The notes beneath the pieces were generated by a model. That model was not told the DNA's origin. It worked only from the letters and a program-made list of their open reading frames with translations, and made no database searches. 64,000 bases of DNA from Larus michahellis (taxonomy: Eukaryota > Chordata > Aves > Charadriiformes > Laridae). The position numbers and the translations under genes were made by a program. Shown piece by piece: positions 47,901 through 62,000 of the stretch; position 1 is the first letter of the stretch; every line of letters begins with the position of its first letter. The DNA lies in contig NC_133899.1 in assembly GCF_964199755.1 (NCBI RefSeq), positions 28,561,446 to 28,625,445 on the forward strand, in the 5' to 3' direction.

Positions 47901-50900
47901 AGCACTTGGACATGGTAGAAGTAGCAGTAATTTCAGAGTAACAGTGTAGATTTGCAGAGATACAGAAATAGCTGTTATCCCAGAGCACTGCACATGAACA
48001 ACATGAGGTGGAAGGATAGCATACTACATTTTCTGCATGAATAGTGAACTCCCTTGCAACAGGTTTGGATTTTGCAGAAACTGGAGAATTCCAAAGAGGA
48101 CAGTAAAATAGGTCTGGGCAAGCCTTGCAAAAGGTCTGCTGGGATTTCTGAACTGCTTTCCCTAAGTGTTTCACTCCTTGCAAACATTTAAGCAGATGGG
48201 GCTTTGCTGAAACTCCCTGACTGAGAGATACCACCAAATACCCCTTTGTACTGTATCAGATACCTCGTTCTTAATAAAAACATCCGGAGACCAAAAGCAC
48301 AATGTCCCTGTGTCCCATCCAAGGCTCTTGCAGTTCACATGCCAGATACTTAAAACTAATTTCTTGCAAATGAATCAGAGATAAAAAGTAATGGCATGAC
48401 ATTAATTTTAAATTATGATCAATTCAAGAAAACCACAATCTTTGTATATGCAAACAAAACAAAACAAACCCCAAACCAAAATGCTGTATTTTGTTTTGGA
48501 TGAACCCCACCTTTCACAGGTACAGTAGACACCATAAGCTGTTGCTGAATGCCAGGCAGGTCCCTGAGTCCTGCTGCTCCTCAGCACCTGTGGGTCTGGG
48601 CTTTGGAAATCTCTGCCTCTGAGTACCCCAGTTTGAAACCGAGAGACATTAGGCCTCTCTGGATTAGGATGCCTAGTACTGGGGGCCAGAAGAGATCGTA
48701 CTTCATTTTGGAAAGAGCAGCTCTTACCTTTTCCAAAACACTTGCTTTTTAATTGTGCATTTTTTACTGACATTTAAAGTGATCAAAGTTTGCTGTGAAC
48801 AACAGCTTCTAAGTTTCAGATAAATATAGCCACGCTGCTCTGCATTTGTTTGTTTTCCTCAGGTTGCAAACCTGCAGATGAGACCTACTTATTTTGGAGC
48901 AGGGAGAGCTGCTGCTTGTCACCATGTGCTTCAGCAACCAGGGAGGAGCACAGCCCTGCATGCAGCCCCTGTCCTGGCCTGAGGAGCCAGAGCAACCCTG
49001 GAGCAGGCAGAACGCAAAAGGAGGCATGATACACGGAGACAGGCTGCTTATAGGGGCCCATAGAGGGGATGGTGGAGGTGGCCGTGGCTGAGTGTTGTGA
49101 CATGCCCAGCCCATGCTGACACTCAGGGGACAACCCCGAGCCCTTCGAGACACAGTGAAGCTCTGTGGGCTCCAGGGTATGGACAAAACCAAGGGCAGGA
49201 AGATCCTGGTTCCCCCTCCCTTGTCCACCTACGCATACCTACTCAGTCCAGTACAATCTATTTTGGCCTCCCCATTAGCTGGGAAGTAAATGTGGCAATT
49301 ACTTTGCATATCTGAAGTGTCAGAACCCTTCGGCACATTTCCCTGAGGCTAAATAATTAATGAAGGGCTCTGATCAGTGTGAAACTTGTGGAATCATCAG
49401 ACAGCACGGGGTCACGTCTATTTTTACCTCTCGACGCCTGAGATGGGGCTTTGTTAAGAGGCCAAGAATGGATGGGTTTCCTGGCCGCCAAAATGCGAGG
49501 CTGTCCTGCAGCCGAAACGGCTTGACTTGGGGTTTATTTTGGAAAAGAAGGTTTCTGCCCTGCTTTGTGCTTAGGCTGCCACAGACAGAAGCAGTCTTCA
49601 AAATTTGAACGCTTTGCAAGTGATGGAGGACAAAATATACTTCTTTTCCACGCAGGAAAGACACGCTGCATAAGTAGCACCCAGCAACTCGTTCACCTCA
49701 GTGCCTCATTAGAGGCACCACATCTAAGATGCTTTTTTCCCTCTCACCAACAAACAGGGGTCAAGTAGAAGATATCAGGCGTGCAGCTGCCAGAAGTGAG
49801 GCTTAGATCCCGCAAACCAGAGCACCACAGGCAGGACCTGACTCCTGCAGCAGGATCAAGCCCTGTGGAGTTATGCCTGGGGCAGTGGGTTTCCAGCTTG
49901 GCCTCCAGCAGCAGACCGACCTGGTGTCTCTGTCGGGAGAGAGCCTTTCTAGCGAGAGACTGCTGCATGAGAGATGCAGGAAGAGCTGGTGGCTGTTGCA
50001 TAAGGTCCATTTTCTCTTCCAAGGTCTTTCTTTCTCAATCAGTTCCCCATACAAAATGTACTGAGACCTGCCTATGCCATGCAGGTCTGTGTGAGTCACC
50101 GCCCTTTCCCCAGCCCTCGTTTTGCCCTCAAACTCCAAATAATCTGGTTTTTACCATGACCCAGCAAGGAGAGAGGCTGCCCAGTAGATACATTAGCAAA
50201 TTTGGTATCTCTGGGGTCCCAAAGGGCAGAGGAGGATATGATTGCCATCTCTTCAGGGAGACGAAGGTAAAGCAAAGGGATTATCTTAAAGCTGAACTCT
50301 CCTGACCCCAAATGCCACAGCAAAAACGACACCAGCTCCAAAACCCACTGCCCCTGCCCTGCCTCATGCATTTCACCTCTGAGCAGGAAAGGGGCACGTT
50401 CACGTGCTCAGGGAGGATGCTTTCAACCCCCACAACACCACCAGTCGGCACCTTGAAAAGTTGCCTCTCCCTAAAGCGATTTCTTCCTCACCCGGAGTTT
50501 TGTACAAAGAGGAAGTAAAAGACTCCTTGCAAGGAAAAGGAAATATTTTGGAAATCATGTACTTTAAGTCTATGCCTGGTTTTGCCTCATCCAACTTGTG
50601 TTTCCATGGAAGCAGAGGAGGGAACAGGCAGCCCGTAGCTGCAAATCACAGCTATCTCACTGCCTGCTCCTGAGTCTGAAGAGACAAATGGATCATTAAA
50701 AAAACCAAAACTGAAATAAATTTTTTAAAAAATCCCTTTTGATAGTCGGTAGCTGATATTTAGTGCTGCAATTGTTTTTAGGGGCCAGGGTCCCAGCGCA
50801 TTACAGCTGAATGAAATTGAACTTGGGCTCATTCTCAGAGGAAAGGGAGTATGTGCTGAATAAAATGATTTTTGTTCTTTTGTTGATCACGTTGGTGTAG

Positions 50901-52859
50901 TGACTGTGTGAGCACAGAGAATGGCAGCGCAGCACACAAAGGGAGTTATATAAACAGATTAAAAAGATGTTTTCAGCATGGTTTGGAGGAGTGTATTGCA
51001 GAAAGAGACCAAAACAAGGATAGTTTAGGAAATAGGAATTGTTTAAAAAAATGGAAGGTTTATCTGTTGATCCAAACCCGGTTCTGATCTCAGGAGTGAG
51101 TCTCTTGAAGTCAGTCTGTCTACCAGTCAGTTGCTCTTATCAATATGTCCTTTGACCAGAAACTTATTTTTGACAATAACCACAAAGTTTTCCTGGCCTT
51201 AAACTAGCATCTTGAGGCATTGCCGCATTCAAACAAAACGTACAGTTCGTAACAGCTTGCAAGTGTGTTGTAAATACACCTTCTTGCTGCTGAGCCAGGC
51301 ACGTTTCACTGGGAGTAATTACCATATATCCTCAGGTAAGAGCTGCCTCTTACCCAAAATGTTGCACTCAGCGACTTGAATGCAGCAGCTCCATACAGAT
51401 GCTCTCAAGTGACTGAGCTGGATCTACCCAGTCGCCTCGCGCCAGCTCCCAGCAAGGTAGCAGGGTTGATGTATGTGCAGCCATTATGTGAGCAAATGCA
51501 AAATGTCCTTCCTGCATTTATCCCCCCTCAGAAAAATATATATCTGTTTTACAGCAGCCTGCCTTCTCACAAAAGGCAGCAGAATTTCTCACCAGTAGAT
51601 TTTTTTTTTCTTTCTTGACTACCAGGCAAGAAAAATTAGGGACACTTTCAAAATCTGTCAATTAGAAAATATAGTTGCAGACTCTAGTGAGTTAAAAATC
51701 CTTAGTTTTTTGTGCTTGTGAGATTTCCTCCCAACAGCCCTGTGTAATGGATTTGGAGCTGCTCTCTACGGCTGCCTGAACACTGAATTTCTGAATACTG
51801 TGATCAATACTGTATTGAATACCGACACTTATGATCTAATCACAGCTCTGTGTGCATCTATTACTTAAGTTTAGTAGATAGCTTTAGGAGGAGAACAGCA
51901 AAAATTGAAAGAATGGGTCAAATCAACTTGAGTTTGTTAGATGCTGCATCCAAACTGGGAAATATGTGAGATGAAAATAGATCTATTGGGGAAAATGAAG
52001 GGATTTAGCTTAGACCAGCACTGACACTATTCTAGAGCTTGCAAAGGTCCCAGGCAACTCTATACCAGTGAGCAAATGGCAGTATCACCAAGGGCACCAT
52101 TCTTGCCTTTTCTGGCCTGTGAAATTCACTGCTAAAAGGGGAGTTCAAGCCAGGAGACCTAGACAGGGCAGGGCCTTGCAAACACCCTTATGCACAGACT
52201 GGAAGCAAAGTCTGCAGTGGTGCTAAGTACCAGCATCCCAGCAGGACCTGCAGGGAGGAGGGAAGCATTGGTTTTGTTTTCATCTCTGGTTAGTGCTTTC
52301 TTGCTTTCTTCACCCTGTCAACAGGAATTGCCTGGTGGTACTGGTTGGTACGATGAACTGTGATGATCCAGGACTTCTTCCTTTTTTAAAAATACGGACA
52401 TCAAATCTCAAATCATAACAGTGATTTATGTCTTGTTTCTACCTATGCCATTAATGATCAAGCCATTCCGTGTCCACTGGGCCCAATGGCCTGAAGGTGA
52501 AAGGCTACTCTATCCCATTCCCAACCCTGAGCCCAAAAGGACAAGGCTCTGCAAGTTTTACAAACATGTAACTCAGCAAAGGAAGAACAGTGCACCTAAA
52601 TTCTTGGACCGAGTAGGAATGAACTGGAAGGCTAGAGGAAAACCAGTGCAGAGGAGTCTAGAGGATATCACCCTAGACAGCGTGGGATATTGATCTGCAG
52701 AGTCACAGAGCAGCACAGTCTGGACAGGAAGCATCCAAAATGCAGCAGAAATTGGCTGAAGGAAAAGGAGAAGGCTGTCAATAAAATCAAGCAGCGTGGC
52801 AAAGAGAGGAGGAAGGAGGACGCTAGCAAGGCAGCTAGCACTGGAGCAATGGGTGTTTA
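44966..52859. other. Presumed long-isoform RTN1 intron; no gene recognised
   Basis: 7.9 kb, GC-richer around 45280-46470 and 48880-50500, where long overlapping ORFs occur on both strands (up to 174 codons) without motifs or splice context. A poly-A run lies at 46771-46783. Confidence 0.45.
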
Positions 52860-53060
52860 CCTCGTGCTGTGTATCAGTGACCTTGAGAGTGATGCCATTA
52901 TCTAATGTTGCCAAATTGTAGGAGGCACAGAACAAATTAATTACAAATGGGAGATTAGGCTTACGGTCTGATAAGCAGCTCATGGAGTTCAATGAAGATA
53001 AGTTTTAATGAGATTAAGTGACAAAGCTATCACTTAGAAGGAAGCATTAAACAGACTACA
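52860..53060 (+). repeat. Possible very old CR1 internal fragment
   Basis: TATCAGTGACCTTGAGAGTG, then GATTAGGCTTACGG, then CTCATGGAGTTCAATGAAGA follow the order of the CR1 3' ORF (ATCAGTGACCTGGA ... CTCATGAGGTTCAACAAGG). Similarity is limited to these blocks, so the call is weak. Confidence 0.3.
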
Positions 53061-56000
53061 GACAAGGCGAAAGAATTGGGGGCGAAGGCAGAGAACTATT
53101 AAAACCATCTGTGTTATTAAAAGAAGAGTAAACAAGGCCTGTGCCTCTCAGGGAGAAATGAAGATGATAGTAAGGCGTGCTGTCACGGCTGGTGGGAACT
53201 CTTCCCTTGAATGTATCGTATGCAGCATCTGAGTCAGGCTTAGGGGGATATCGATGGAGCGCAGCAAAGGAAACCAGCACACAGTTGGGACCAACATGAG
53301 AAGCAAAGCACTGTCTGGCTTGGTATGAATTACTGCCAGGAAGAGCCCTGAGAGGAGGTCCAGGAGGCCTGAGTTACTGGGGAACGGCAACAGCTTGATG
53401 GAGACGACCTTTGCCATGGCCCGCTTCAAGAGCAAATACAGCAGGGCTTTGGACGGTTACAATCAAGGAAAGACACAGGCTAGCAGTTAATATTTCAGGC
53501 TAAGAAGGGCAGCTCTTAAATAATAATAGCTACTGATAATGATGAATAATTAAAGCAGACCATTTGGTCCTCCAGCCCTTACACTGTTCCGTTCTCCTAA
53601 TGTACAGCAGAAGCATCATTTATAGTACATGGCAGGAGGAATCATGTGCTCGCATGGACAGTCTGCACTTCATCTTCTACCAAATCCACTGCATCCTTCT
53701 CCATCAGCGGCATTTAAAGCTGAATTCAAATATAATGGGAACAGGAGCAGCTTCAAATCAGACTGATGACAGACCTACCTTTAGGCAGCCCAATCTTACC
53801 ATGCAACAAACATGTGCAAGGGAAGGGATTGGAGATAACTTCCCTTGTTCACGTTACCTACAAGTAATGGGCCAAAACAGTTCCTGAATAAGAGGAGAGA
53901 CTCATCTGATCTTTCAGTGGAGGTGGGCAGACTTCTGTATGTCTGTTTTATAAAGCAAACGTTAGACACATTTCCTCATCTTTCCTCTTCATGATGGCAG
54001 ATGTGCAGTCAGGGTACATGGGGCTGACTGACATTGCCAGGCGTGTAGTCACTCACTGGCACAAGAGTTTACCAATTCTCACATCTCAAATTCATCCAAT
54101 TAGGGAAAAGGTTTAGGAACAAAGCAGAGCAGGCCACAGTCCTCTTGCTTGTCTTCCCTCTCCCTCCCCTTTCCACCCACCCTTCCACCCAAAGGGTGGC
54201 GAGGGGATTGGGGGACTGAAAAAAGGACCGGGCACCAGGCAAAGCAGAGCTGACCCTCAGCCAGCACAAAATGGTGGAATTTCCCAGTTTCATGCATTAA
54301 ACCATCCTCCTTGGACGGAAATTCATCCTGCAAACTCTCCAAGGAAAGGACCTACTGCATGCTCATATCTTGGCTAACAAAAGATTCCAATCTTGACTGG
54401 GTCTCTAGGCACTACAACTAAAATGAGATCTAAAAACAATAATCAGTGTAGACCTTTCTTTTTCTTTATGAAATCAGGAAGCAATTTGTGCGTGTTAAGA
54501 AACACATCTAGCACTACAGCCTTTCAAAGTCATCTGCTATTCCCCTGACTTCTCTTGCAATGCAGATTATCCAAATGTGGATCCCTGGGTGCTCTCTGAT
54601 ACACAATTCCAGTAAATATTTACATCCCCTCTTTTCCTATTTTGGTTTGACATATGCTAAAAGGATGCACAAGGGGTGCCTCAGCATTTTAGACTCTTCA
54701 CTTTGGTCAGCAAAAGCAAAATCCTGCGCGAGTGACAGCTAAAAGCGTATTGCATTCTCACCTTTCTGGAAAGAGTCAAACCCCTACTGTTTAAAAAAAC
54801 TGCACAAAACCAAAGTGTGTGGCAGAACATTCTTCAGTGATTTGATTTTTCAAATCTCTTTTCCCTTTGGTGGGGATTATCCAAAATAAGCTGAGAGAGA
54901 TGGACTCTCCCCATTTCTTAGAGTCTGTTGCTGAGGAAAGGAGAACTGATCCTGGAAAAACACAAACCTTGGTGGTTTAGGGTGCACGTGCTTTGTGCAT
55001 GCTACTTTGTATGTCATTTTCCTGAGCCAGTGCTGGTGATAGGGATAAGACGATCACTTGGCCTACATGCCTGGTCACACCTGCCTTGACCTGGATGTGA
55101 GATCCTGAGGAAATCCAAGCACGGGCTGCGGCTGTGAGTCCTTACAATGACTCCCTGTCCTGAGTGATGGGGACCAGGACCTCAGGGTTCACAGCATGCC
55201 CCAGCAGGGACGTCTTTACAGTTGGGTCAGCTACGAACCCTAGCTGTCACAACTGTTTTGTGGCATTTGCTGGAAGTGGATGGGATGGTCTTACCCCGAG
55301 GTGTGAGTGGGACTCAGCTCTGGTGGGGATGGCACAGGGGCTTGCTTTGCTTTCAGTTCTGGATACAGGAAGAAGCACTGGGCTCTGCAGGAGCCCACAG
55401 AAACCAAGGACGTGGTATTTGGATGCAGCTGCGCACAGCTGGACATGCTGGTGTTGGCTTTGCAAAGGCCCAGACAGTTCCTGCTGTATGTGTTCCTGCT
55501 GCATGATTGTCCCCTTGCTTTCTCTGCAAAACCTCCATTTAGCAGCAGTGGGAACTCCCTCTACTGAGCAAGCAGAGAGCAGACAGGAGGAGATGGGAAG
55601 GCTTAGGTATAGAATTATACATATAGGTATGATACATATCTATGCCTGACTCAAATCCATGAATAGAAACTGCAGATAAGAACTCCACCCTTACCCACAG
55701 GGCAAAAGCAAAGCTTGCATATGAATAAATCCTGACAATCTCAACTGCCAGCATCTCCAAATCAGAACAATAACAGGAGCTGAAGCCAAATGCTCTGAAT
55801 ATTTTCTTCCAGAATACCCAGGAGAGCTCAGATATATGTAGCAGAGCCATTTACATGGTGTTTGAGGCAACATTTCTAGCCTTAGCAGAGATATGCCAGG
55901 AAACAATTCTGCTCCCTAGGCAGTAGTCAAACCATAGCATAGCCAGGCCCTTGAGTCCATGATTATCACATTGATCTTTTCAGCCTCCCACATGCAGCAT

Positions 56001-59000
56001 CAAGCGTGTGTTAGACGGCTACTGCTCATCCCAGATACCCCTCTTATCTACTGCTGTAGGTTGTAGTGCAGTGAATACTGCAAAGGCAATGTGTCTGCTC
56101 AGACTGTCCCTGAGAATAGGGTCAGATCCCAACCATGCTAAAGACGAGGCTTCAGTTCCCTCCCTTCTCTCAAAACACAGTGGGGTAATGCAGAGCAGTT
56201 TGATGAGACATTGTTCCCCTGTTTCTATGGGATTTGAAGTGGAGGAAGAGGAAGACACTGCAAAACTTGTGATTGACTTTTAACCCGGGGTACAGGAACA
56301 GAAAAAAGCAAGGCATGTTTAAAACGGATAAGAGGAGATGGCATGTTCTCCAGACAGATGTGGCTGACAAGGGTTAATCTTTCGGACTTCATGGCTCTAC
56401 CTGCTATATCATAGTTGCCCCATAAATTCCTCTGGCCCTAAACAGCTGCCTTCTGGGCATTCCCTGCTTTTTGCAATATCTCCCCTCAAAGGGAAGGTCT
56501 CCCATCACAAACTGAGCTAATCTGGGCCCACAAGCATCATCAAAATCACACCTGTGTGCATGGCGAAAACATTTCACTTTCTCCTTTACAAAGGACTTGC
56601 ACCCAGCAGCAACCAACACTTAAGGGGTGGGATCCCAGGCCAGATCCTCTGTGAAATCTGTGACACTGGGGCATTTGGCTGATGATCATTTGGCATTTTC
56701 TCTCCAGTACCCGCATTTATTTTCCTTTGCAATGTCAGTTGCCATTTCAATGAATAATTCAGCATCATTAAGCACGTGTCAAAGTCATTTTGGCACTTAG
56801 TAGTTTCAGTTCTTTGGCCCTTTACTCCATTTAAACTTCATTCCAACATAATCTCCCCTCCCTGCTGGAGGAACAAGATCTACAAGTAGAAATCATATTG
56901 CCATAGCTATATGGAAATATAGCTATATATATGGAAATCACCCCTTTGATAGAAATGGTGTGCTGCTAACTGTTCTCCTTGATGTATGGTGCCTTGCTGC
57001 TCCTGCTCACTGCCACTTTGAATGATAAGAAACCTGCAATTTTTTTACAGAAATCTATTGGATGTAAGGGTCAATAACCAGGCAATAAGGATGATCTCAC
57101 AAACCAGGATTCAGAAAAACCTGAGGTCACTTCCCAGTTCTGTTGTGTATTCTTGGTGTTATTGCAGTGAAATCAATTCACCACACTCAACAAACCAATA
57201 AATCATATGATAAATTAGTCAATCTCCGTCCCCTTTTCACCAGCTTTTCTAGACAAAAGGCTTTAAGATGGGTGTGCACACGTTTCAGCATCCCATCTGT
57301 AAGATTACAATATCGTCTCCTTTCTTGCTTTGCCTGGAGACTTGGACTGTTTCACTGTCCCTCACTGCCAACCTGCAGTGCTGAGAAAACTGGGGCTCTC
57401 AGCATGGACAAAACTGTAAGTTCACTGCTTCTAGTAGTCCTGTCACTGTGATTGAACCATCTTTATTTCAGTCGCCCAGAATGGCACTACTCGGACCCTC
57501 TCCCTGCAAGAACTGAGAGCTGTTTCTCTGGAACATCAGACATAACTGCACACACAATTTCTGACCCAGTTTGCTTGTGCAATTACCATGTCTGAGAGCA
57601 CCAGGCAGCAGAGTAAGCACATAATATGCAGCTGCAATAACTGCCTGTGCAAATAAAGTGTATAGGTTAGTGCCTGTTTCAGAAGGCACAATTACTACGG
57701 CTTTTATTAAATCCCACTCATTTTATGACTCCCTCGATGGATCAATAAACCTTTCACTTTCAGCTAAGTGTATACATGGGCCTGCTGCTTCAGCATCAGC
57801 AAAGCTCCAGCAGCTCCAGTGCGGGTGTCTGAGATGAATAGCGAAGGCAGCCTGTTCTCTTGCTTTGGGAAGTAACTTCTATATTTTGAAAAAGATCCTG
57901 CACTTAACCTAAGCAAGTAAGCATAGCTGCTCATGTTTCAACGGTCCGTTAGCCAACAAAGTAACCTACAGAAATCCTAACTATTAATCTCCACTGGCTT
58001 TTCTGTAAGCTCTCCAGCCCTGCTCCTTGCTCGTTGCCCAGAAACAGACCTTGTTTTGTGGATGCTATCAGCATTTCATTAGGATGTATGCAATAACTCC
58101 CTCCTGCCTCTGTAAGGAACTGCCTATATTTCTAAAAGAGAGCAGAAAAACCTGTCTGCACAATGCCTGCCTCTGCCAACAGCACTCACTGAATGAGCAT
58201 AGATCCTAGGTTGATTTTAAATGAGTCACTGTGAAAACAGTGTCTCCATGACTGTCAGAGGCTGGATTTTTTTTTTTCTTACACCACTGTGGATCCCAAG
58301 CAACATCAAGCAAGGCAGAGGGTTTATACCAGCCACGCTGTGGATGGTATCAGGCCTTGGAAATCTGCATTTGTTTTTCCCTTAAATTTTGCAATCTCAT
58401 TGTACCTTCTATTCAAAAGATAAGAAGCAATTTAAAAATTACATTTTGTTCATTTGTATGAAATGCGCTGCTCCAACAGTGTTTACATCTAGCCAGATGA
58501 TGTAGCAACACCAAGAGCTGTTTCCCTGGCAAATTATTCTTTAGCATCCAGTTTGAAAGGAGACAGTCTTTATTGAGATTTCTACTTTACCTGGCAATCC
58601 GGATAGTCTAATGCCAAATCCTTAATGCAAGCTAAATTTACTGCCTTGGAAGCTTTCTCTCTCTCTAAGGCATGGCTTTTTGCAAAGATAATACTGATTA
58701 TCCGTGTCCTTTTTGTGCCTGTCAAGTTGCCCCAGCTCTAGAGGACTCCTGAGGTCACCTCTCACAGTAGCTTGCACTCCAATGAACTGAGTTGTGGATT
58801 ATTTTCATATGAACTACAAGAAAGCTTGTACATCGTTTCCAGTGATGTTATAGCATTGCAGATAAGTACCAGAGAACTGGCAGTGCCCCTGTTACAGAAG
58901 ACACCTACGGGGAGCTGTGAAGTGAAGCAAACTCCAACACCAGCTGAAACCTTTGGAAGAGATCACCAATTCCACATAAAATCACATGGCATGAGTTGGG

Positions 59001-62000
59001 AAAGGGTTTCTCTGAGCAAGTGATACCAAAGGGCATTCAATGCATAGACCTGTGAGTCAAGTTGAAGCTGCAAGGAAGATAAACCCTAAAATGAGGCTTC
59101 TGGGAGAGCAAAGAGCCTTTCACCTAAAAGCAACCCTACTGACAGGGTTTTCCCCCACAAAATATTCACTGCTGCATAACGTGGCTTTCAAAGCACTCAT
59201 GCTTTGTGTCTGATGAGCCCTGAATAGGATAGGAAATGGATACTCAGTCCTCTTGAATGGAGAAAGGCCTATTTCAGAAGCACGGGTATCTTTCTATGGC
59301 CAATTTTCATAAACGATAGAGCCTCCTAGACTCAGAGCACCTGCGAAATCTATTTCACAAGTATTTTAAGCAACTTAAACATCGCCAAATGTCCCCACCA
59401 CAGGCAGGCTAGCATCCGGCAGACCTGTGGTGGAGGTAGAAGATTATTGCCATCCAAACCAACACGTACTCTTGTAGCATTAATTTTTTCTATACTTGTT
59501 TGTATTCCTCACACACAAATGAAATGCTACAAAAGTAAAACACTAGAATGACCTCTCACTGCTACAGTTCCCATGTAACCACCAAGTTCCTGTTCAGAGC
59601 CAGAGAGGAAAGCGAGGGTATCTGTGATATCTCTCTGGACAAAACAATGCGCAAAATTGCCCAAGTTGGGTAAAGGTCAAGACAGTTAGAAAAAAAAAAT
59701 ACTGCAGAGGACAGAACTAAACCAAAAGAAAGTGGTAATCAAGATAAGATTAAGAGTCAAAATGACAAAAACACCAGACACACTTTCTTCGCAGGGAAAT
59801 CAAGCCCTTTGAACTGTTGGATCATTTCATGTCCCTTATTTTCTATATTGTTCTGAACTGACATGAACGCAGAAGCCTCCCAAGGAAAAAAAAAATAAAT
59901 CCCCTTTTCAGTCAGTATTGCTATTATGTCCCAACCAGCAGTGTGCTCTCAGAAGCTAAGGAAAAGCATCAGTAAAATCAATACCCACCTCCAGGTTTTA
60001 TTCCCAATGGACACGTTCCCCCCTCACTACAGTCAAATATGTTAATTTTAACCTATCAACCAGACACAAATAGCAGTACTTGGGGAAGTCCTTATTTTGC
60101 TTAACATCTGAAGAATTAGAGTGCTAAGCCACCCTGAAACAGGCAGAGATGTTCAAAGGCTTGTATTTTGCTTCTCTTTGAGAACTAGAGATTTATTTTA
60201 TATCACCAGACCTTAACCATAAATTTCAAATCTGAAATTTATCCAAACTCTTCATTTGAATTAATCAACAAAACTGATGAATACTCATGATTCCCAGCTC
60301 ACAGAGCACTGCAGAGGTTCAGAAGCAGCACTTCCAGCAGATCAGAAAACAAAATATTCCAGAAGTTCCCTGCAAAATACTACATTTATGAGAAAATTGC
60401 GTTAATGGGCAAAATATTTTGTTACTAAAACCAAAAAGTTTTATTTTTATTTTTCCTTTGCCTAATTTGTTTTATAGTATATGAACTTCCCTAACCACCT
60501 TCTGAGCTAAAAGCATGAATTGGTATGGAAAAGCTCTTTAAGATTATTAACAGAAAAGCCTTGCAGGTGGTATAACTTTCCCCCTTCATTATATACTGCA
60601 TTTTTTTGTTGTTTCTGTACACCCAGAATAAACATCTCTCCTCCATATTCTGTCAGCCACAGAAAAACTATCAATAGGTGTTAGATTTCTCTGTCAATAA
60701 AAAAACTCTGAGATCTGCTGGGAGCATCCAGGCAAAGCATCACTGTATCTAGGCATTTGGGAAAAAGTGGCTACCATAAAATTGTCAGTGTCACAGCCTT
60801 CCCTGAAAGCTGAGTCATTGATTGCTAACACGAAGACACCGAAAGGGACACTGTGTCAAGATTTTGGCTTCTAAAATGTGCCTAAACCGTGAGTGATTCT
60901 GCAGTTGAGGTTTGTCTGTATGAACTGAAAAATCACTTGTGAACAGGGTGGTTGTCTCCTTGTAGCCTTCCTCAGGAGCAGGACTGGGTCATCCTTGGGT
61001 GCTCGGCTTGACATGCCATGGGCATGGACATGGACAGGCACACAGCAAGCAGCCTGCAGAGAAACGTCTTCACACATTACACTTCTTTCTTCTTTGGACC
61101 TCTTCTCAGAATGTTCCTGTTTGTATACAGATACCTACCAACTCACTGTGCTTGGCCTAGACTTTGCCATTCATGGCTTTGATCTTTAAACATTTGACAT
61201 AACCACATGACCACCAGGCACCTGTATACAGGCAAACAAGAAGCTTGCTTTATTTTCTTTTTTTTTTTTTACTGGTTACGATGTGATCTTGACCTGGCAG
61301 AAACATTTTATAAACACTATCTGGTGTCGTATCTATCAGAAAGGTCTGTATACTTCTGTTTGAGTGCTATGACTTATGACAGCTCTTCAGAGGCAGTTCT
61401 TTGCTCTTAAAGGGAAAATACATTGAAATGGAAGGATGAAGCCTATCAATTTTTATAGCTCTGTACTTAACTGACACACAGGCAGCAGAGTGGATAGCAG
61501 TCCCAAGAGAAGATGCATGATCCTCCTACGTTAAGCTATGCCCAATTTTAAAAGCACCTCTGAGCATCCAGCCACTGTGTTTAAGACGCTTTCACACTTA
61601 GCATTAAAAGTTTGACCTTACCCAACACACGGGGACTAATTTTCATTAGCACAGCAAAAAATCAGGGCAGGAAACAGATGCCAGAGGTGAGATGGTCCAA
61701 AATGCTCAGGATGTGGACAACATAGGTTGTGATCTGAACGGCATGAGATTTATTGAGATATTTCTTAAGGTCATATCAAGGTCATGCTCTGGTACATGTG
61801 CACAGTAATAATCATGAGAGGGCGTCATTGCATTTGGCGGTTTCTGATCTCAGCCACTGCTCAAGCAAATCATTATCTGGGGAGAGGAGAGAAAATCCTC
61901 TGTTCTTCGCTTTCCTCTGATCCTTTCCAGGACTCGGACATCTCCTCTAAGTGACCGGTCCTCACTTAGGAGACTCTGCTATGCTCCCACCAGATGAGAA

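Noticed and set aside
49781..50305. 174-codon plus-strand ORF
   Set aside because: Several other frames on both strands are open over the same interval; the sequence looks low in coding character and has no recognisable family.
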